Shown here: piece by piece, positions 10,790 to 19,860 of the stretch
Numbering within the stretch: position 1 is the first letter of the stretch
Layout of the letters: each line of letters starts with the position of its first letter
NCBI RefSeq assembly: GCF_020525925.1
Contig: NZ_CP084876.1
Location: forward strand, 4,712,001-4,776,000
Origin: Klebsiella quasipneumoniae subsp. quasipneumoniae
GTDB taxonomy: Bacteria > Pseudomonadota > Gammaproteobacteria > Enterobacterales > Enterobacteriaceae
Direction: 5' to 3'
DNA: 64,000 nt
Notes under the pieces: model-generated
The model's database searches: none
Told to the model about the DNA's origin: nothing
The model's input: the letters and a program-made list of their open reading frames with translations, nothing else
Program-made: the position numbers and the translations under genes

Positions 10790-12649
10790 ATGATCATCAA
10801 TAACAAAACTCCAGTCGGCGAAGTACGCCCAAGCCAGTTGCTATGGACTTATGGGCCTGGCGCGCTAATCGATCTACCGAGCCTATCTGTAGTGACACTA
10901 GGTATTGACCAGTGGGAGCGAGATCGCTGCCAGCCAATTCAAGAGGCCCGGCTTCTTGCTGCTGTTCGGAAGGTATTAGGATCACAAGTCGAAAATTTGA
11001 GAATGCCGCCCTTTCAGAAAAGCGAGCTCGTTGACCCCTGGTCAGCCGAGGCCAACATAGGTGTACCTGTTCGTCCATTTCCTCGCTGGATGCGCTGTGT
11101 AAAGTGTGGTTTGTTGTCGCCCTTTGATGATGGTCTGCTTGAGATCAGAGAGGATCGATTCAGGGCCGAACGAACTCGCTTTGTTCACAAAGGCTGTACA
11201 GGTTCTAAAAGAAATTTACCCGCTAAGGATGCTGATGCTGTTCCTGCACGTTTTCTGCTTGCCTGTCGTGACGGTCACCTAGATGACTTTCCTTGGCACT
11301 ACTTTGTCCATGGTGGCAATAGTACATGCAAAGGGACATTGCGCTTCTTTGAGAGCGGTGCATCCTTACAAACCGAAAACCTGTGGGTACGGTGTGATAG
11401 CTGTGAGGCATCACGAAGCATGGCCCATGCCTTCGGCAAAGCCGGTAAAGAAAATCTTCCAGCTTGTCGAGGTCGCCACCCACATTTGGATCAATTCGAC
11501 ATTGACTGCGGTGAAGAACCACGGGCAGTACTGCTAGGAGCCACAAACAGCTGGTTTCCGATAACGCTTTCTGCATTGGCCATACCCCAAACAAAAAATC
11601 CTCTCAGTCAGTTGATTCAAGATGGATGGCCGTTCTTTGAAGCAATTACAGCTGAAGTCATGGTTCCCATCGTTGTGCAGACACTCAAGTTAACTGGCGG
11701 TCTCCCTGGAATCGACAAATATAGCGTGTCAGACATCTGGTCAGCCATCGAAATGCATCGTTCTGGTGGCGATAGCGAATATGTCGGTGAAGCCGATATC
11801 AAAGGTCCAGAATGGGAAGTGCTGACAGAGGCCAACCCTCCCACGGATTATCCACACTTCATGAGTAAGAAGATCGGAACCCCAGCACAATTCATACCGT
11901 ACATCAGCCGTGTATTACTACTTGAACGACTACGAGAGGTTAATGCTCTGCTTGGTTTTACTAGAGTAGAGGCACCAGAAGGATCCGGAGAGATAAATGA
12001 ACGTCCTCAGATGGCTAGCTTGGCACGCAATAAACCTGAATGGGTGCCAGCTAACCAGGTGCATGGGGAAGGTATCTTCATCCAATTCGATGAAAAATCT
12101 CTTGTAGATTGGGAATCACTGGATGCCGTCAAGCAAGTAGACAAGTTGCTTCGTGGTGGGCATACCGGTTGGCGTAACTCTCGTAATCTCGATCCGAATG
12201 AAGATTACCCAGGTATCCGATATGCCATGCTGCATACCCTATCTCATTTGTTGATCCGTGAACTAGCCCTGGAATGTGGATACAACGCAGCAAGTATTCG
12301 CGAACGTATCTATGCTGATACATCAAACGGCAGTCCACAAGCTGGTATCTTGATCTACACGGCAGCAGCTGATTCTGATGGCACACTGGGTGGTCTTGTA
12401 GATCTTGGCAAACCAGAGAATCTTGGTCGCCTGCTGGTACAAGCATTAAATCGTTCTAAGATCTGTTCTTCTGACCCACTATGTTCTGAACATAACCCGG
12501 AGAAAGATCGGTCATTACATGCCGCAGCCTGCCATGCATGTACTCTGGTAGCAGAAACCTCCTGTGAGCAAGGCAATCGCTATTTGGATCGATCGCTATT
12601 AGTACCAACACTTGAGCGTATTCACGCTGCATTTTTTAAGGGTTTTTAA
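10790..12649 (+). CDS. drmB: DrmB, DUF1998-containing DISARM protein
   Basis: The start is ATG 10790, six bases after GAGGA (10779-10783); a TTG at 10784 is a poorer candidate. The 619-residue protein has an N-terminal CVKCG cysteine pair and a C-terminal DUF1998-type region with conserved cysteines (CSSDPLC, then CHAC). DUF1998 is the hallmark of DrmB, which partners the DrmA helicase in the core DISARM complex. The gene is packed between drmA (2-base gap) and drmC (1-base gap), consistent with one transcript. The assignment is firm from domain and order; the biochemical role of DUF1998 itself is not deducible from sequence. Confidence 0.9.
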   Translation: MIINNKTPVGEVRPSQLLWTYGPGALIDLPSLSVVTLGIDQWERDRCQPIQEARLLAAVRKVLGSQVENLRMPPFQKSELVDPWSAEANIGVPVRPFPRWMRCVKCGLLSPFDDGLLEIREDRFRAERTRFVHKGCTGSKRNLPAKDADAVPARFLLACRDGHLDDFPWHYFVHGGNSTCKGTLRFFESGASLQTENLWVRCDSCEASRSMAHAFGKAGKENLPACRGRHPHLDQFDIDCGEEPRAVLLGATNSWFPITLSALAIPQTKNPLSQLIQDGWPFFEAITAEVMVPIVVQTLKLTGGLPGIDKYSVSDIWSAIEMHRSGGDSEYVGEADIKGPEWEVLTEANPPTDYPHFMSKKIGTPAQFIPYISRVLLLERLREVNALLGFTRVEAPEGSGEINERPQMASLARNKPEWVPANQVHGEGIFIQFDEKSLVDWESLDAVKQVDKLLRGGHTGWRNSRNLDPNEDYPGIRYAMLHTLSHLLIRELALECGYNAASIRERIYADTSNGSPQAGILIYTAAADSDGTLGGLVDLGKPENLGRLLVQALNRSKICSSDPLCSEHNPEKDRSLHAAACHACTLVAETSCEQGNRYLDRSLLVPTLERIHAAFFKGF

Positions 12650-12650
12650 C

Positions 12651-13412
12651 ATGGATGAACTCTTAGATGCTGTTGCCGAGCTAGTTTGTCTGGTTTCTCC
12701 TGAAAAGATACAAGCGATCGCAGGCCGAATTCGACGGACTGAAGCCTGCAAGGCTCTGCTGGTACTGCCAGGTGCAGTAGGAACTCCCAAGGCAAGTAAC
12801 GCTATTGAGAGACTAGCAATTGCATGGCGAAACACCATGGTCAGTTCAGATGAACTAGCATCTATGCTTCTTGCTGCAAGCCATGTTTACTTTAAAGTTA
12901 GCTCAGAGCAAAGTACTGAACTTGTATGGACTGGTCCAACAACACCTTTTGTATCTGTTCGCCGAACAGAGCAAGTGCTGCTACAAATAATCAATGCGGC
13001 AAAACAGTCTTTATTTATTACCAGCTTTGTTGCCTATGATGTGTCGAGTATTGTGAATGAATTGAACATAGCTATAAAGCGTGGCGTTACCATTACAATG
13101 TTGCTGGAATCTTCACAAGAGCATGGTGGCAGTATCAATATTGATATAATCGGTAAGATGCAGGCGCTTATACCTGGCGCACATATTTACGCTTGGAATA
13201 ATAAAAATAATGAATATTCAGAAGGTCGCGTGCATGCGAAAGTAATTGTTGCCGATGGTCACACCTGTTTTATTACAAGCGCAAATCTAACTGGGTATGC
13301 CATGGAGAGAAACATTGAAGCAGGAGTACTTATTACAGGCGGAGGGATTCCAAAAGCACTTAGTGATCATCTGTACTCTCTTATAAACACAAATATCATT
13401 AGTCTGATTTAA
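12651..13412 (+). CDS. drmC: DrmC, phospholipase D-like DISARM protein
   Basis: The 253-residue product starts at ATG 12651, one base after the drmB stop. The C-terminal half carries one HKD motif, H195-x-K197-(x)4-D202, followed by SAN, typical of the phospholipase D nuclease/phosphotransferase superfamily. Only one HKD motif is present, so activity would need a dimer. DrmC is the last core gene of DISARM and was reported as partly dispensable in the studied system. From about 13000 the DNA becomes more AT-rich than in drmD-drmB, continuing into the following HNH gene, which may mark a different origin for the 3' end of the cluster. Confidence 0.88.
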   Translation: MDELLDAVAELVCLVSPEKIQAIAGRIRRTEACKALLVLPGAVGTPKASNAIERLAIAWRNTMVSSDELASMLLAASHVYFKVSSEQSTELVWTGPTTPFVSVRRTEQVLLQIINAAKQSLFITSFVAYDVSSIVNELNIAIKRGVTITMLLESSQEHGGSINIDIIGKMQALIPGAHIYAWNNKNNEYSEGRVHAKVIVADGHTCFITSANLTGYAMERNIEAGVLITGGGIPKALSDHLYSLINTNIISLI

Positions 13413-13461
13413 TTTATTCAGCTTGATATAAAAAATTAATCTTCGTACTAAGGATAAAAAA

Positions 13462-14241
13462 TTGAATGCATCTGAAAATGGACTATTAGAAGTAGCTTGG
13501 TATCTCGCTAAGTATGGAAAAAAAAAGCCTCCTGAAGCTCTGGATGTTGATACATGGAAAGCAGCAATATCACTATTTTATTCAACATTTGGTGCAGGTA
13601 AGACGAGAATTGAATTTTATAACAGTCTAAAAAACCACCGTGATCGTTTTGATTCTTGGCTAAGTGATGTACGCACAGGCTGGCGGAATGCTGATGGTTC
13701 TCCTAGCGAGCTCCCGTTGTCTGCTCAGATTGTTATGAACAAAATGAACAAACTACCAGAGTCACTTATTGAACAAAAAATTTTATCTTGGCTGTCGATA
13801 ACCTCTTCAGAACAAGAACTGGCTGATATCTTACCTATTCAACAAGATAAAAATCTGGATGAAACGATGAAAGAACGATTAGTCGCTTCAAGGCTTGGAC
13901 AAGGTGAATTCAGGAAAAAATGCCTTAAACTGTTCCCTGCCTGCCCTATAACTGGTATTTCTTTTCAACCACTATTAAGGGCTAGCCATATTAAGCCTTG
14001 GGCCGCGTGCCAGAATGGTCATGAGCGACTGGATCCTTATAATGGAATAATGTTGGCAGCTCATATTGATGCTCTTTTTGACCAAGGATGGCTGTCATTT
14101 AGTAATAATGGGCACATCTTAATTAGCACCGAACTTGATTTTGAAGTTAAAACACAACTAAACCTACCTGAAAATATCCCACCATTCTCGGAACAGCATC
14201 ATCACTATCTAAAATGGCATCGAGAAAATATATTAAGATGA
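13462..14241 (+). CDS. HNH endonuclease, possible DISARM accessory or companion restriction enzyme
   Basis: The likely start is TTG at 13462, seven bases after AAGGA (13450-13454); no in-frame ATG fits. The 259-residue product ends in an HNH nuclease domain: CPITG at 161-165, H176 in ASHIKPW, N194 in DPYNG and H201 in AAHIDALFD. This C-terminal HNH layout is common in restriction-type nucleases whose N-terminal half recognises DNA. It lies 49 bases after drmC on the same strand and is convergent with the integrase. It is not a standard DISARM gene. It could be an added effector or an independent gene in the island. Confidence 0.75.
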   Translation: MNASENGLLEVAWYLAKYGKKKPPEALDVDTWKAAISLFYSTFGAGKTRIEFYNSLKNHRDRFDSWLSDVRTGWRNADGSPSELPLSAQIVMNKMNKLPESLIEQKILSWLSITSSEQELADILPIQQDKNLDETMKERLVASRLGQGEFRKKCLKLFPACPITGISFQPLLRASHIKPWAACQNGHERLDPYNGIMLAAHIDALFDQGWLSFSNNGHILISTELDFEVKTQLNLPENIPPFSEQHHHYLKWHRENILR

Positions 14242-14484
14242 TGATATTATTTTCGTGGAAACAGTTGCACAAAAACACGCCAATTAAAGCATGCTTCCTG
14301 AAGTATGTAAATAGATGAAATTGAGTATTGGTTAATCTATTCAGTGAAGCTTAAAGCAGACATCCAACCATCCTCATGTTCAGATGCCTGCTTTACTGAC
14401 ATTTTTCATCAAAGGTCCTCTTGGAGATAGATCGCCAGCAACACTATGTCGTATGTTGCAAATACTATACTCAATAAGGTTTAT

Positions 14485-15744
14485 CTATTTCCCTGAATTA
14501 ATTTTCGCAAAATCAAACGGACTCACTACCCCTTCCCGATTAACATCCAGAAAATCAGCCCACCACTGCAGCATCAGTCGCCGCTCATCAAGATGTTCGG
14601 CCTTATGAATGTAAGCTGCACGTACTGAGTTACGTTCCATATGACTCATCTGCCGTTCCACTGCATCCCTCGACCACAATCCAGACTCAATCAATGAACT
14701 ACAGGCCATTGTCCTGAAACCATGCCCACAAACCTCTACCTTGGTGTCATAACCCATAACGCGCAGGGCCTTGTTCACCGTGTTCTCACTCATCGGTTTG
14801 CGATGGTCGTGATCGCCAATGAAAACAAAATCGCGATCGCCACTAAGTTTGTGTACCTGTTTAAGGATTGCTAACGCCTGACGAGATAACGGCACCAAAT
14901 GAGGCGTACGCATTTTTGAACCACGCTGGGAGTGCTTCACCCCTTCAATAGCTTCTCGCTCTGCTGGGATCGTCCACATTGATGTTTCAAAATCGATCTC
15001 AGACCAACGAGCAAAACGCAGTTCACTTGAACGAATAAATACAAGGAGGGTTAGCTCAACGGCAAGGCGGGTCAAAGATCTACCCGTATAGCTGTCAATG
15101 CGCTGAAGCAGTTCGGGGGTACGTTTCAACTCTAACGCAGGTCTATGCTGCCTGTTACTTGAAGCAACAGCACCAACCATTTCCTGTGCGGGATTGTAAT
15201 CAAGTAAACCACTCTGAATGGCATATCTCATAATTGCAGTAGTGCGCTGCTGTAGACGGGATGCCACCTCAAGTCGCCCCGACAACTCTACCGCTTTGAT
15301 TGGGGCTAGCAGGTCTCTAGTTTTAAGATCAGCAATATTTCGCTTACCTATGGCAGGGAAGAGATTATCCTCCAGACTTTTCAGTACTCGTCGGCTATGT
15401 TCTTCCGACCACTTTTTATTTGTGGCATGCCACTCAATAGCAAGTTGTTCGAAAGTACGTGCTTCTTCCTGCTCAACCTTATCATTTTTCTTTTTATCTC
15501 CCGGATCGATGCTGTTTGCCAAAAGCTTACGAGCCTCATCACGACGAGCCCTTGCATCAGCGAGTGACACATCAGGATAAACACCCAGAGCCAGCATCTT
15601 TTGCTTGCCGTCAAAACGGTACTGCAAACGCCAGTATTTCGAACCATTAGGATGGACAAGCAAGTGCATACCACTGCCATCAGTCAGCTTATATTGCTTA
15701 TCCGTTGGCTTGGCTGTTCTGACTTTGATATCTGTTAGAGCCAT
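14485..15744 (-). CDS. P4-type tyrosine integrase of the outer island
   Basis: A 419-residue tyrosine recombinase with an N-terminal arm-binding domain (DUF4102-like), a central SAM-like domain and a C-terminal catalytic domain. Catalytic residues visible are R238 (IRSSELR), H341-x-x-R344 (HGFR), H368 and nucleophile Y378. It is closely similar along its length to the second integrase at 25563-26831, consistent with both elements using leuX. The gene starts 186 bp from the att copy at 15930 and reads away from it, as in P4-family islands. It presumably integrates and excises the DISARM island. Confidence 0.93.
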   Translation of the reverse strand: MALTDIKVRTAKPTDKQYKLTDGSGMHLLVHPNGSKYWRLQYRFDGKQKMLALGVYPDVSLADARARRDEARKLLANSIDPGDKKKNDKVEQEEARTFEQLAIEWHATNKKWSEEHSRRVLKSLEDNLFPAIGKRNIADLKTRDLLAPIKAVELSGRLEVASRLQQRTTAIMRYAIQSGLLDYNPAQEMVGAVASSNRQHRPALELKRTPELLQRIDSYTGRSLTRLAVELTLLVFIRSSELRFARWSEIDFETSMWTIPAEREAIEGVKHSQRGSKMRTPHLVPLSRQALAILKQVHKLSGDRDFVFIGDHDHRKPMSENTVNKALRVMGYDTKVEVCGHGFRTMACSSLIESGLWSRDAVERQMSHMERNSVRAAYIHKAEHLDERRLMLQWWADFLDVNREGVVSPFDFAKINSGK

Positions 15745-15758
15745 GCTTATCCCCTCCC

Positions 15759-15818
15759 TGTTGGTACAAGCATTATCGAACCGGAAATACCATCATCTGT
15801 ACCAACATCTGTTGGTAG
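15759..15818. repeat. Three TGTTGGTA motifs, candidate integrase arm sites (outer island)
   Basis: TGTTGGTAC at 15759-15767, its inverted form TGTACCAACA at 15799-15807, and TGTTGGTAG at 15810-15818 lie between the integrase start and the att core. Repeated short motifs here are expected for the arm-binding domain of P4-type integrases, and the repeat family differs from the one flanking the inner element. Binding is inferred. Confidence 0.4.
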
Positions 15819-15929
15819 ATGTACGTTGAAGTCGGTTGACCTTGAGATAATTAATATAGCGGGAATAATGGATAAATACTGGATTTTAGGCACAAAAAAA
15901 GACGTCTGTTGACGTCTATTGATGTTCCG

Positions 15930-15950
15930 ATGGTGCCGAAGGCCGGACTC
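15930..15950. repeat. att direct repeat, left copy (leuX 3' end duplicate)
   Basis: These 21 bases are identical to 26995-27015 and correspond to the end of leuX including CCA, beginning ATGGTGCCGA on the plus strand. Identity stops at 15951 (A here, G in leuX). It marks the junction between the outer island and the P4-like satellite. Confidence 0.92.
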
Positions 15951-16006
15951 AAATCATGTCGTAACTTAATGAAATTAAAAAGATAATATATAAACCATAA
16001 ATTATA

Positions 16007-16027
16007 TGCCCCCTTTTGTGCCCCCAA
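16007..16027. repeat. TGCCCCC repeats, candidate integrase arm sites (left arm of satellite)
   Basis: TGCCCCCTT (from 16007) and TGCCCCCAA (16019-16027) lie 57-97 bp inside the left att copy. The same motif recurs at the other end of the element (26833-26883). Matching motifs in both arms of one element are what a tyrosine integrase with an arm-binding domain needs. Confidence 0.45.
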
Positions 16028-16140
16028 CCATTTTTGCGACCATATCAAACTTAGCTGTTTGATATTACTATCTAATTAAAGACTAACGCCCCATTCGGTT
16101 AGGATCCGAAACCCGGATCCTAACCGGAACTCAAATACCA

Positions 16141-16440
16141 TAAAAAAGTTTTTTTGCATTTAACTGTTCACACTGTTCACCTCCTTATTTTTCTTTTTAA
16201 TATCATAATGATAGATGGTGAACGGTTGGTGAAGAGTGAACAGTCAACTCTTCACCTCAGCGCGTTTCTGGCCTGTTTCCGGCGACCATCACCGCAATAC
16301 GATGGTGATGAGGGGGGGTAAAAAGTTTTTTTGGGTTTAACTGTTCACACTGTTCACCTTTGGTTTTTTATCAATATTTTCATAGTGATACAGGGTGAAC
16401 ATACGGTGAAGGGTGAACAGTGGATTGTTCACCCTTGAGG
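16141..16440. other. crr-type replication region: duplicated blocks of P4 iterons
   Basis: Many copies and variants of the P4 alpha recognition iteron GGTGAACAGT occur in both orientations. Examples are 16172-16181, 16235-16244, 16349-16358 and 16412-16421, with variants such as GGTGAACGGT and GGTGAAGAGT. They fall into two blocks, 16141-16260 and 16320-16440, separated by a GC-rich spacer with a CCATCACCG/CGATGGTGATG inverted repeat. P4 needs both ori and a second cis region, crr, about 4 kb away and built from duplicated iteron blocks. The position just beyond the alpha 3' end and the distance to the 20471 cluster (about 4.1 kb) match. Confidence 0.85.
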
Positions 16441-16485
16441 GAGGGACAGATACAAAAAGACCGGCGGTTGCCGGTCTGAGACAGG

Positions 16486-18819
16486 TTAAGTCGCGGTGGG
16501 TTCGTCGCACTTCGGCAGCCAGTCGCCGTAGCTTTCTTCTTTCAACGTCAGGTTGGTTTGTATCCCCTGCTTGGTGTGCCGCTTCTCATAATTCATCCCG
16601 TACTCTTTCAGCATCATGGGCAGTCCCAGCCCGAACATTTTCAGGCTGAGCACATTCCTGTACCCGTTGGCCTCCATATAGGCCAGATACGCGTGATAGA
16701 GATATTTACGGTAATTACGCGGGATGATACTGGCATTACCAATAAACATCCCGTTGGTCTGCGGCAGCGCCTCCAGATAGCCACAAAAATCAAACGTCGG
16801 GTCAGCGTCGCGTTTAATACTGAGCGCCTCGTCGGAGTTCTGCTGCGACTGGAGCAGCGCGCGGGCACTCATCGGGTCGCTGAACTGCTGCATCAACTGG
16901 CGCACAATTACGGCCAGCTCGCGGGCGATTTTATCCCTGAGCTGCGGGTCGCGCTCCTCCGGGGCTATCTGCTCCGGGAAGTGGATGATTACCCGTCGGC
17001 GTGACACGCCGCCGCTGCGGTCGGTGAAGCGCATCGGGTTATTGTTCACGGCCAGAATCACCGCCGGAATGTGCGTCGAGTAGGGGTTCTGGTATTTCGG
17101 GTCAACGGAGACCGCATCGCCGCCGGTGATGGCCTTGAGTCCGGCACCGTCACCGCTCCATTTCTCCTGGTCAGGCAGACGTATCAGCGAGAAGCCAATC
17201 AGGGAGGCGCGCTTGCGCGGGTCTTCCAGCGTGTCGATATCGGCTGACGTGGCGTTATCCTCTCCGGCCAGCATCGTGGCGATTTCGGCGAGAATACTTT
17301 TCCCGCTGCCGCCCGGCCCGGTCACTTCGAGAAAGAGCTGCCAGTCGTAGCGGTTCGCCAGCACCATAAACAGCGCGGCCAGAATCACGTCGCGTTTTGT
17401 CGGGTTGCCACTGGCCGCCCGGTCGAGCCAGCGCCAGAAATTCGGCGCGTGGGTTTCCAGTGTTTCCCCCTCGACCGGCGGGGTGAAATCCACGTCGCAC
17501 AGGGTGCGCAGCCAGTGCGATTTACTGTGCGGGCTGAATATACCTGAGCTGGTATCGAGCACCCCGTTGCGAAAACCAATCAGACGGCGTGCCGGTGCCT
17601 CCTGCTGCGGAATAATCAGTTTCAGGGTTTCCACCACCGACGCAATTCTCCCCGACGAGAAAGGGGCGCGCAGGCGCTGGAACAGCCCGGCCACGTCGCG
17701 GGCAAAGTCAGACGGCGGAATTACCTTCCAGATGCCGTTTTCATAGCGGGACAGGAGCTGGCCGTTGGCGTCCACGGCCAGCGCTTCGCCGTAATGTTCA
17801 TGCACCCGCATTGCCTTATCGCTGGCGCTCATGGCGGTAAATTCCGCCTCGCTCATGGTGTCGAAGGGGCTTTGTGCCGCTGGCCGGATGGCGGCATAAA
17901 TGGCTTTCCGCGTGGCGTCCTCCCCTTTCAGCATCACCGCATCATTCCAGTCACCGAACACCGGCGGCAGGGCGACAATGCCCTCGCAGGCTGCTGTGGC
18001 CGCAGCGGCTTTAGTCTGGCCGTCGCCGTTCAGGTCACGGTCGGCGGCGAGGATAATCTGACAGGCCGGGTGCTTGCTGCGGGCCAGGCTCGCCAGAGAA
18101 AGAAGGTTCACCGACGACAGCGCCACCATGACGGTTTCCCCGGTCAGGTGATGCACGCTAAGGGCCGTTGCATAACCCTCTGCTATCCACAGGCGTTTAC
18201 CGGCCTGTTTCTGCCCGTCGATAAGGTGACATGCTCCTTTGACCTGTCCTCCCTTCAGGGTGCGCTTGAGCCCCTCAGCATTAATAAGCTGGAGGTTAAC
18301 CAGCGCGCCGGTTTCGTCATACAGCGGCACCACCACATCACCGGCGCGGTAGGCCACGCCGCCGGTTTTGTGCGACGTGGTCAGCGTCAGACATTCCAGA
18401 GCGGGAAAGCCCTTGCGGGTCAGGTAAGCGTTGCCGGTGGCCGGGCGGGTTTTCTCCAGCAGCCCGATGGCCAGCGCGGCCGCTGCTTTGCGGTCGGCCT
18501 CCGTTCCGGCGTCTGCGGCTGCAATCACCTCCGGGGCTACCGGCGGCAGGTGGCCGGTGACGGCGTTCACCTTCCCGGCGGCCTCGGATGCCGATATGCC
18601 GAACACCTTCTCAACCAGTGTCAGGCCGTCACCGGCACCGCACTGGTTACAGAACCATGTGCCGCGCCCCTCTTTATCGTCAAAGCGGAACCGGTCAGCG
18701 CCGCCACACACCGGACAGGCCTGATGGCGGTTTTTTATCACCTTCATGCCCAGCGCCGGGAGAATGCGCGGCCAGTGGCCGCACGCCTGTTTTACGGTAT
18801 CCGTTACGTTCATTTTCAT
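16486..18819 (-). CDS. P4 alpha-like primase-helicase/origin-binding replication protein
   Basis: A 777-residue protein, the same length as P4 alpha. An N-terminal zinc-binding primase motif has C35, C38, C57 and C60, followed by a Toprim-like segment (WIAEGYATALSVHHL) and a superfamily 3 helicase domain with Walker A GPGGSGKS at 501-508 (K507). The C-terminal region is the iteron-binding part in P4. One polypeptide therefore supplies priming, unwinding and origin recognition for satellite replication, acting at the iterons at 16141-16440 and 20471-20576. It is the last gene of the leftward early operon, with an 11-base gap after the Cnr-like gene. Confidence 0.96.
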   Translation of the reverse strand: MKMNVTDTVKQACGHWPRILPALGMKVIKNRHQACPVCGGADRFRFDDKEGRGTWFCNQCGAGDGLTLVEKVFGISASEAAGKVNAVTGHLPPVAPEVIAAADAGTEADRKAAAALAIGLLEKTRPATGNAYLTRKGFPALECLTLTTSHKTGGVAYRAGDVVVPLYDETGALVNLQLINAEGLKRTLKGGQVKGACHLIDGQKQAGKRLWIAEGYATALSVHHLTGETVMVALSSVNLLSLASLARSKHPACQIILAADRDLNGDGQTKAAAATAACEGIVALPPVFGDWNDAVMLKGEDATRKAIYAAIRPAAQSPFDTMSEAEFTAMSASDKAMRVHEHYGEALAVDANGQLLSRYENGIWKVIPPSDFARDVAGLFQRLRAPFSSGRIASVVETLKLIIPQQEAPARRLIGFRNGVLDTSSGIFSPHSKSHWLRTLCDVDFTPPVEGETLETHAPNFWRWLDRAASGNPTKRDVILAALFMVLANRYDWQLFLEVTGPGGSGKSILAEIATMLAGEDNATSADIDTLEDPRKRASLIGFSLIRLPDQEKWSGDGAGLKAITGGDAVSVDPKYQNPYSTHIPAVILAVNNNPMRFTDRSGGVSRRRVIIHFPEQIAPEERDPQLRDKIARELAVIVRQLMQQFSDPMSARALLQSQQNSDEALSIKRDADPTFDFCGYLEALPQTNGMFIGNASIIPRNYRKYLYHAYLAYMEANGYRNVLSLKMFGLGLPMMLKEYGMNYEKRHTKQGIQTNLTLKEESYGDWLPKCDEPTAT

Positions 18820-18830
18820 GGTTTTCTCCC

Positions 18831-19151
18831 TCAGTGCAGTACAGGCGATGTCAGATGGCGGGCGCAGAGTTCATCCATCACGGCGAGCCCGAGGAAGGAC
18901 AGCGACGGGGCGGCTTTCAGCGGCCCGGCCTCCATCAAATCTTCCAGTAATGCACAGGCAATCAGACGGCCTTTCTCTTCGCCGTGCTGGCGCAGATAGA
19001 AGCCCTCCAGCTCGGCGGCGATGGCGCTTTCCAGCGCATCGAGGGTGAGGTGGGGATAGCGGTGCTGGCGTTCGCACAGGGTCAGCCAGGCACAGGCCAC
19101 GGCGCGGCGATACAGGGCGGCACGCAATACGGGCGGTAATGGCGTTTTCAT
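18831..19151 (-). CDS. P4 Cnr (ORF106)-like copy-number regulator candidate
   Basis: A 106-residue protein encoded directly upstream of alpha. In P4 this position is held by cnr, also called ORF106, whose product interacts with alpha and limits replication. Identical length and position support the call, but I recognise no diagnostic motif in the sequence itself. It is mostly helical, with several Leu/Ala-rich segments. It overlaps the upstream gene by four bases, so translation is likely coupled within the early operon. Confidence 0.6.
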   Translation of the reverse strand: MKTPLPPVLRAALYRRAVACAWLTLCERQHRYPHLTLDALESAIAAELEGFYLRQHGEEKGRLIACALLEDLMEAGPLKAAPSLSFLGLAVMDELCARHLTSPVLH

Positions 19152-19375
19152 ACGTTGCCCTCCCCGGTCAGCCAGCGGTGGTTGCAGCGTTCGACCACGC
19201 CGTCGAGCTGGGCGGTCATGAGGTAAATCACGGAGGTGAGCTGTAACTGCTGGGTCGGGTCGCGGCGAATGGTAGTGCAGTCCTGCTCCTGCATCAGCTC
19301 GCCGACGAACTGGCCGACGTTACGCAGGTGCTCAAGGCATTCGAGGTCTTTGACGGTGATGGCGGGCTGTTTCAT
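19148..19375 (-). CDS. Small P4-satellite early protein, function not recognised
   Basis: A 75-residue acidic helical protein with an [11 protein letters not shown] segment in the middle. Its start overlaps the end of the Icd-like gene by four bases and its stop overlaps the Cnr-like start by four bases, placing it firmly in the early operon. Proteins of this type in P4-like elements are sometimes labelled derepression (epsilon-like) proteins, which would act on the helper-phage repressor. I cannot confirm that from the sequence. Confidence 0.6.
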   Translation of the reverse strand: MKQPAITVKDLECLEHLRNVGQFVGELMQEQDCTTIRRDPTQQLQLTSVIYLMTAQLDGVVERCNHRWLTGEGNV

Positions 19376-19566
19376 GCGCGCACCTCCGCCACCGGCAGGC
19401 GTCCGGCAAACGAGAGGACGTAATCGCGGACGAGGGAAAGGCGTGCGGCGTGTTCATCCCCGGCAACGGCGCGGAGCATACAGATACGGGGCTGACGGTC
19501 TGCGCGACGAACAGCGGCAAACACAAAGACAAACTGCGGGTGTGACGGGGTGAGGGTCGTAGCCAT
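19372..19566 (-). CDS. Icd/Kil-like small protein (putative cell-division inhibitor)
   Basis: The start at 19566 is set by a strong AGGAGGT (19574-19580) seven bases upstream. The 64-residue product has [16 protein letters not shown] near its start and resembles the Icd-like host cell division inhibitors of P1/P4-type elements by sequence pattern, size and position (P4 kil lies in the same place). The same frame stays open to 19929, which would give a 185-residue Ash-like protein, but that extension runs through the immunity RNA leader and lacks a good ribosome site. Toxicity is inferred from the family. Confidence 0.65.
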   Translation of the reverse strand: MATTLTPSHPQFVFVFAAVRRADRQPRICMLRAVAGDEHAARLSLVRDYVLSFAGRLPVAEVRA

Positions 19567-19603
19567 AGGGGCAACCTCCTGTGAATAGCGGTTATTGCCA
19601 CCA

Positions 19604-19830
19604 CCGGAGTTCCTACGCTCATGGGTGGTGACCCGGACGGGGGTAGGAATACCGGCTCCACAGAATACCGGCCAGCCCGAAAGCTGCCCCGCCCGGACCA
19701 CCATTATCTTGCCGGAGCTGCGGTGTGCGCATAAACACCACAGCCCGAAAAATGGGTGTGCCTGAGCTACGACGTAAAAAAAGACGCATGGCGCGTCTGT
19801 TGTCGCCTGTGAATTACACGGGTTCCTACG
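19604..19830 (-). ncRNA. P4 CI-type immunity RNA region (seqA, seqB, seqC)
   Basis: Read on the minus strand, the leader has GCGTAGGAAC (19829-19820, seqA-like), then CCGGTATTCCTAC (19655-19643, seqB-like), then GCGTAGGAAC again inside the segment at 19618-19604 (seqC-like). The seqB-like segment pairs with the seqC-like segment over 13 positions with 11 matches, and with the seqA-like copy over 7. P4 immunity works this way: a short CI RNA carrying seqB pairs with seqA or seqC in the nascent leader and causes premature termination. The ends of the mature RNA cannot be set from sequence. Confidence 0.6.
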
Positions 19831-19860
19831 CCCGGCTGCCGATTTTGCGACAGCGACAGA

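Larger units (their letters stand above)
1..15950. mobile_element. Outer leuX island carrying DISARM (partial, left end outside window)
   Basis: This region holds a class 1 DISARM operon, an HNH nuclease gene and a P4-type tyrosine integrase. The integrase lies 185 bp from a copy of the leuX 3' end (15930-15950), the usual layout when such an integrase has inserted an island into a tRNA gene. The right boundary is visible. The left boundary and any other cargo lie outside the window, so size and completeness are unknown. It sits distal to a second element that occupies leuX itself, giving a tandem arrangement. Confidence 0.75.

Noticed and set aside
17794..18999. A 401-residue plus-strand open frame opposite alpha
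   Set aside because: It is antisense to the clearly conserved alpha gene and runs past its start. The composition is that of a shadow frame.
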